Below the pieces are notes generated by a model. That model had not been told where the DNA came from, searched no databases, and saw nothing but the letters and a program-made list of their open reading frames with translations. 64,000 bases of DNA from Leguminivora glycinivorella (lineage: Eukaryota; Arthropoda; Insecta; Lepidoptera; Tortricidae), in assembly GCF_023078275.1 (NCBI RefSeq), contig NC_062975.1:6299141-6363140 (forward strand), written 5' to 3'. The translations under genes and the position numbers were made by a program. This document shows positions 58,401 through 64,000 of the stretch, piece after piece (within the stretch, counting starts at the first letter, position 1; every line of letters starts with the position of its first letter).

Positions 58401-60944
58401 ACTTTTTGTCTCTTTCTAACGCGAGCGAAGCCGCGGGCAAAAGCTAGTACCTACTTTATAAAAAGAGATTTTATTTCTACATTTACTTTATTACCTAATT
58501 AGGTTTTATGTTATATGTTAATTGGTCTAACTAGCCAAAACAAGCAAGTAATAATGCAAAACTATAATAATGTGTCCTTGACGAATAAACTAGACTAGTA
58601 TGTACTTGTACACTACCAATTCTACCAAATACAAAAAAAAAAAATTAAAACCTTTGTTACTTAAAGCTTAGATAAGTCCAACTGGCAGATTTTTCTATTA
58701 ACAGTAGGGTAGATACTTCCTAAGAAGTTAGAACGGATTTAATCAAGTTTAAAGTTACGCCACTCAGTTTGTTAAATTACAGAAACTAGAATGTAATCAA
58801 GTAGGTACATAGTCAAGGTCATCGCTTTTCTTAGCGTATCGTAGCTACTCTCTATTGCACCAATAGAGATGAGTGACGTTGACTATGAACAACCTGGTAT
58901 TTATTTAAGCGTATGGCGTATATTTGCAGACAATTAATATTATAAGTCGACATCCAGGTTACGCAACCAACCGATCGCGTCAGGTGTCAAATTGGTATAG
59001 AGATCCACCGGGCTGCCTTGGAAGCGTCTCTTAGGGCATCGTTCGATTATGTGCTGGGTAGTTTGATTCTCAGCCTGGTAAAAAGAGTAGGATATAATAG
59101 GGGCGCCACGTGGCAACTATTGAGTCACTTTTATATGGGAAAAGTACGCGTTGCAATGATAAAAAAAATTAGTTCTATTATTTTTTGCCAAGCTGCACAC
59201 TCTGATCCGCAAAATCAAACAAAATTGTCTATTCCCCAGTATTCGGCATGGTGATCACGGTGGGCCAAGCCATCGTGTACGTGATGACCGGCATGTACGG
59301 CGAGCCCAGCGAGATTGGCGCCGGCGTGTGTCTGCTCATCATCATCCAGCTGTTCGTGGCCGGTCTTATTGTGCTGCTTCTGGACGAGCTTCTACAGAAA
59401 GGTGAGTGGTCTATATTGTGTAAAGGCCAGCCTTTTCAGTGTTTCCGCGTTATATTTTAAGCCCAGTGGAATCAGCGCCTGAGTGTGTTCGCTCATTATC
59501 CAGTTGTTCGTGGCCGGTCTTATTGTGCTGCTTCTGGATGTGCTTCTACAGAAAGGTGCGTGGTCTATAGTGTGTAAAGGCCGGCCTTTTCAGTGTCTCC
59601 GCGTTGTATTTTGACCCCGTGAAATCGACGCCGGCGTGTGTCTGCTTATCATCATCCAGCTGTTCGTGGAGAACAGCTGGATGATAAGAAACTATCTACT
59701 ACTTCTAATTATGATTTGTAGCTACTACCTCTTAAAAGGCGCAAGAAGTTAAGACTTGTCTAAGAATATGCAGTTGAATGACCTTTCAGGTTTATCATAC
59801 TAACGTTTTTTTTATCTGCAGGATATGGTCTCGGATCCGGTATTTCTCTCTTCATCGCCACCAACATCTGCGAAACCATCGTCTGGAAGGCCTTCTCACC
59901 TGCTACCGTCAACACTGGTTAGTAAAAAGCATTATTTAAATTCTCAATGTTTGGTTTCTTTTCATAAATATCTTAACCTGCTTTTAAGAGACAAATTAGT
60001 GGCAGTAGGACCAGAATCACTATAATTCTACTGAATTCTGAATTTGTTCAAGAATTCTCTGCTTTTAAAAGACAAATTAGTGGCAGTAGGACCAGAATCA
60101 CTATAATTCTACTGAATTCTGAATTTGTTCAAGAATTCTGGTCTGTCTCGTCAGCTCGTCACCTAAATTTTCCAAATAAGGCTCATCCATATATTACGTC
60201 ACTTTTTTTTCTACAAACGGATTTTCTGACCGTGTTCGGTTCCAGGTCGCGGCACCGAGTTCGAGGGCGCCGTGATCGCGCTGTTCCACCTGCTGGCCAC
60301 GCGGCCGGACAAGGTGCGCGCGCTGCGCGAGGCCTTCTACCGCCAGAACCTGCCCAACCTCATGAACCTGCTCGCCACCGTGCTGGTCTTCGCCATAGTC
60401 ATATACTTCCAGGTTAGTACTACCAGATTAGTAGATATTTCTTCCTATCTACAGATACAGTAAAACGAAAACAGTAGTAAGTTGACAAATCAACCAGTTT
60501 GCAAGTCAGAGACCGATCACACCAGGTGCCAACACTATGACCGCTTGCTGTCTTTGTCAAATCGCGTACATTTTTTGAAAATGCTTCTGGTTTGGCGACA
60601 CTTGTAGTCCGTAACTAGTGTGACTACAGCGGTTGCTGTGAAAACAACTGTCATAATCTATTAATATGCCCTTCATTGATTAGTATCTGTGAGACCTAGT
60701 GTGGGTTCTCTTTAATTGCCTCCATAATTGCATCTTTGTAGTCGACTGTACATAGCCATAGACTGCCAAGCATCATGTATTGACCCGTATTTTTTGTTCG
60801 CAGGGCTTCCGCGTGGACCTACCGATCAAGTCTGCGCGCTACCGCGGCCAGTACTCCTCGTACCCAATCAAGCTGTTCTACACTTCCAACATTCCTATCA
60901 TTCTGCAGTCTGCGCTCGTCTCTAACCTCTACGTTATCTCTCAG
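55415..60944 (+). CDS. Sec61alpha: Protein translocation channel Sec61 alpha (5' part)
   Basis: Eight coding exons: 55415-55421, 55570-55637, 56801-56866, 57385-57595, 59240-59401, 59822-59917, 60246-60412, 60804-60944; all joins GT-AG and in frame, 306 residues so far. Insect Sec61 alpha is about 476, so the last third lies past 64000; I saw no further exon in 60945-64000. It is the multi-spanning channel of the ER translocon that passes and inserts nascent proteins. Visible: start MGIKFLEVIKPFCSILPEI, first membrane helix in exon 3 (LWTAITLFIFLVCCQ), the plug-region helix in exon 4 (SDSADPFYWIRVI), and the highly conserved YGLGSGISLFIATNICETI in exon 6. The first coding exon is only 7 nt. 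Introns carry MITEs, a SINE and a Helitron. Very high conservation makes identity certain. Confidence 0.96.
55798..56695. mobile_element. TIR element in Sec61 alpha intron 2
   Basis: GGAAAGGGTGGCC and ACTTAGAAAAATTTTG at the left mirror AAAATTTTTCTAAGTCC and GGGCCACCCTTTGC at the right; about 898 bp. It contains a 155-bp direct duplication (about 56285-56440 and 56450-56600, GGTGTTATAATGACACCG in each) and a GC-rich hairpin CCCCCGCGCAGCGGGGG at 56159. No transposase. Confidence 0.75.
57812..58048 (-). repeat. tRNA-derived SINE
   Basis: Same SINE as 28705-28938; tRNA-like head at the right end (B box complement GGGATTCGAACCC at about 57982). Sec61 alpha intron 4. Confidence 0.75.
58271..58447 (+). 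mobile_element. Short Helitron, 177 bp
   Basis: Starts TCCATACTAATATTATTAAT, ends GCGGGCAAAAGCTAG before T. Non-coding. Related pieces at 37149-37329 and 61789-62160. Confidence 0.75.
59462..59690 (+). repeat. Copies of Sec61 alpha exon 5 3' end
   Basis: 59490-59556 repeats the last part of exon 5 with its donor (GGTGCG), 152 bp downstream of the original; a shorter third copy follows at about 59625-59670 (CGCCGGCGTGTGTCTGCT) and then turns back on itself as an inverted repeat. Sequence differences (e.g. GATGTGCTT for GACGAGCTT) make these copies degenerate. Confidence 0.85.
59981..60138. repeat. 78-bp tandem duplication
   Basis: Two nearly identical units, each with GACAAATTAGTGGCAGTAGG and ending GTTCAAGAATTCT. 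Sec61 alpha intron 6. Confidence 0.9.
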
Positions 60945-61788
60945 GTGATTACTTTGAATTACTTATCATTTTTTATAAAGATTTAGGGTCGATTGCATTT
61001 ACCACAGCTGTTAACTGACACATCAACGCTGCAACGTCACGCAGCAGAAGTCTATAAAAATACCCATACAAAAAAAATTGCGAACCCTAAATTCGGTAAG
61101 GTCACTGCACCACCGAAAATGGAGCCATTGGACCATTTTATATGGAATTTTACAGTTGACAGCCCACTAACCTTGAGTTAAGCGGGTGGTGCAAGTGGCC
61201 CTAACAGACGGTTTGGTGCAACCGACATGTTATTGTTATGTAATTGTTTCTCCTGATCAATTTAAAAAATGATAAACCTTTTTATAAATTCAGAAAAGAA
61301 TAGTTTATTTTATTTTACGAATTCGCCGTTCGAAAGTCTGGAAAACGACGTAAGGTCAGTGTGGGAAGACCGTCTACTGACTATAACTTTTTTTTTATAT
61401 GTTTACGCCTCTCACACCTCCGAAGGTATACCAGTTTTTCATCCTTAATCCATTGGTATACATATCCCTAGGACGATCACTAGTTAACAATAAACTTGAT
61501 TCGTGTTTCGAACTCGAACATCGAGTTCAACATGGTTCCGCAAAAAATTAAAATAAAATAGAAGCAGTCGGAATATTTGCGTATTATGTATGTAACGTAG
61601 TCATTTAATAACCGTTATTTCTGACTAGTACTATTAATCTACTCAAAAGTCAAAACGCGTTCAATTTCTAGTTTTATGTTCAGAAATATGGTTGAGATTG
61701 TCGCTAGATGTCACTATAACGATGCCTATACAAATAGCTCGCATTTACTGATGTATGGAGTTACAACTCTTCCCTTACTTATTCCTCT

Positions 61789-62160
61789 ACTAGCTTTTAC
61801 CCGCGGCTTCGCTCGCGTTAGAAAGATACAAAAAATAGCCTATGTCACTCTCCATCCTTCCAACTTTTTTTTTAATACTACGTCGGTGGCAAACAAACGT
61901 ACGGCCCGCCTGATGGAAAGCGGTCACCGTAACCTATGGACGCCTGTAACTCAAAGAGTGTCACTTGCGCGTTGCCATCCCATTAGAAACTTGTACATTC
62001 CCTTTTGCTGTGTTAAATACACAGTAAAAAGGAGTGTACAAGTTCCAAGGAGGGTTCGGGTTGCCGACGACTCAAAGGACAATAGACGGAATAAGTCAGT
62101 TCCGTAAGTCCTCCCGTCATCTGCACACCGCACCCTCGTTCTAAAACTATCTCCACTTAA
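61789..62160 (-). mobile_element. Helitron fragment split by a repeat
   Basis: 61789-61863 (ACTAGCTTTTACCCGCGGCT, CTCTCCATCCTTCCAAC) is part of the short Helitron in reverse; it is cut by the repeat at 61868-62133, then CTATCTCCACTTAA at about 62147 continues it. Confidence 0.6.
61868..62133. repeat. Dispersed repeat, pair with 36843-37110
   Basis: Second copy, inserted in a Helitron fragment. A frame running across both has no product I recognise. The remaining 60945-61788 and 62160-62700 is AT-rich Sec61 alpha intron or flank with no exon seen. Confidence 0.65.
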
Positions 62161-62699
62161 GAGCGTTATAACATTTCGGCGTCGGGCGAAATTAGGTATT
62201 TTACCCGCCGCGCGAGCCCAATATGCCGACCCTTTCTAGCACGTCTTATCACTCGCTCGCACTACAATAATGGACAAAACAATCTTGATCCTTTCTATGG
62301 AATTTTGATAACAACCACAATCTACTATCTCGATATAAACTTTTTGTTTCTAATAAACATTATTTTGTACGAAAATACGAGAATATAGCGCGAAATAATA
62401 TCAATTATGTTAAAATTTATTTCAAAAATTAAAGTAATAATTATAAAAGTAGATCCCATCCCAAATATTTGCTTTTGTTATATGATAAGTATTAGAGTAA
62501 AGTATATATTAATATGATGATAAAATAAGACAAATACAATTCTAATTACTTCAAGGTGGTGCTCAGGGTCTGATGATGGAGCCAGATGGTGGTCACCAAT
62601 ACCAATGAACAATATGACTATACAACTTCGTGGTTTACATGTCATTCTAGCATTTTCACTTTCACATTTCAAGTGCATATACCACGAGTATAGGTGGTG

Positions 62700-63950
62700 T
62701 TTCGGGTGTGCTGATTTAAAAATTAATGACCGATTTGGAATCTGACATTGCTGACTGTCACTTTGACACAAAAGTCATCATGGGTGTCGTAAAATAGGTT
62801 TTAGGGGGTGCTGATTCCAAAATTAATGACCAATGTGGAATCTGACATTGCTGACTGTCACTTTGACACAAAAGTCGTCATGGGTGTCGTCAAATAGGTT
62901 TGCGGGGGTGCTGATTCCAAAATTAATGAACAATGTGGAATCTGACATTGCTGACTGTCACTTTGACACAAAAGTCGTCATGGGTGTCGTAAAATTGGTT
63001 TTAGGGGGTGCTGATTCCAAAATTAATGACCAATGTGGAATCTGACATTGCTGACTGTCACTTTGACACAAAAGTCGTCATGGGTGTCGTCAAATAGGTT
63101 TGCGGGGGTACTGATTCCAAAATTAATGAACAATGTGGAATCTGACATTGCTGACTGTCACTTTGACACAAAAGTCGTCATGGGTGTCGTAAAATAGGTT
63201 TTAGGGGGTGCTGATTCCAAAATTAATGAACAATGTGGAATCTGACATTGCTGACTGTCACTTTGACACAAAAGTCGTCATGGGTGTCGTAAAATTGGTT
63301 TTAGGGGTGCTGATTCCAAAATTAATGACCAATGTGGAATCTGACATTGCTGACTGTCACTTTGACACAAAAGTCGTCATGGGTGTCGTCAAATAGGTTT
63401 GCGGGGGTGCTGATTCCAAAATTAATGAACAATGTGGAATCTGACATTGCTGACTGTCACTTTGACACAAAAGTCGTCATGGGTGTCGTAAAATTGGTTT
63501 TAGGGGTGCTGATTCCAAAAATAATGACCAATGTGGAATCTAACATTGCTGACTGCCACTTTGACACAAAAGTCATCATGGGTGTCGTAAAATAGGTTTT
63601 AGGGGGTGCTGATTCCAAAAATAATGACTAATGTGGAATCTAACATAGCTGACTGTCACTTTGACACAAAAGTCATCATGGGTGTCGGGTTTCCGGAGGT
63701 GCTGATTTGAAAATTAATGACCGATTTGGAATCTTGACATTGCTGACTGTCACTTTGACACAAAAGTCGTCATGGGTGTCGTCAAAAAGGTTTCCGGGGG
63801 TGCTGATTCCAAAATTAACGACTATTTTGGAATCTCACAGTGCTAATTGTCATTTTGACACAAAAGGAATCATGGGTGTAGTCAAATAGTTTTTAGGGGG
63901 TACTGATTCCAAAATTAATGAAATGATTTAAAAAGTTATGACCGATTTGG
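62700..63950. repeat. 100-bp satellite array
   Basis: About 13 units with AATTAATGA at 62719, 62821, 62921, 63021, 63121, 63221, 63320, 63420, 63519, 63619, 63713, 63813 and 63913. Each has GGAATCTGACATTGCTGACT and GACACAAAAGTCGTCATGGG. Edge units are more diverged. Frames through it are artefacts of the 99-100 bp period. Confidence 0.95.
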
Positions 63951-64000
63951 AATAGTGATGGGTAGGACATCAATTTCAAATGAGTTTGTATGAGTACCTC

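Noticed and set aside
62833..63889. Several overlapping plus-strand frames with repeated residues
   Set aside because: They are translations of the 99-100 bp satellite and shift frame with unit length.

Overview
This window is nuclear DNA from an insect, almost certainly a moth or butterfly (Lepidoptera). The evidence is four spliced animal genes with GT-AG introns, very dense small transposons, Helitrons ending in a CGGGTAAAAGCTAG-type terminus, tRNA-derived SINEs with a B box, a Penelope-like element and short insect-type CCTAA runs. There are no bacterial or viral operons and no CRISPR array.

Layout. (1) 393-6381: a tandem duplication of about 3.0 kb that carries the 3' end of a catalase gene; the first copy is a dead fragment. 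(2) 6095-10446, minus: a three-exon, secreted, divergent catalase of 522 residues that lacks the canonical catalytic Asn. (3) 12902-42129, plus: a nine-exon gene for a DNAJC14-like J-domain membrane protein of 854 residues, spread over 29 kb because its introns are full of transposons. (4) 45663-54558, minus: TSR1, a 40S ribosome-maturation factor, in 13 exons, with one single-base frameshift in exon 3. (5) 55415-60944, plus: the first eight coding exons (306 residues) of Sec61 alpha, the ER translocon channel; the rest lies beyond the window. TSR1 and Sec61 alpha are divergent and share an 856-bp promoter region holding a TGACGTG-type element. Sec61 alpha and the DNAJC14-like protein both act at the ER, and the catalase is predicted to enter the ER; this is a shared theme, not an operon.

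The rest is mostly repeats: hAT-like, Tc1/mariner-like and foldback MITEs, five Helitron pieces, four SINE copies, LINE 3' ends, a Penelope-like GIY-YIG fragment with inverted flanks inside a TIR element, a perfect 50-bp-arm hairpin, and a 100-bp satellite at the right edge inside the Sec61 alpha gene.

The most unusual pattern is local: 3' ends of exons, together with their splice donors, have been copied into the following intron at four places (DNAJC14-like exons 4, 5 and 8; Sec61 alpha exon 5). The J-domain exon has a multi-copy array of about 158-bp units and its own first copy has lost 24 bp. I see no convincing new defence or mobile system; the best leads are the altered catalase and the exon-end duplications. 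All exon joins were worked out by eye from splice sites and reading-frame continuity, without RNA data.
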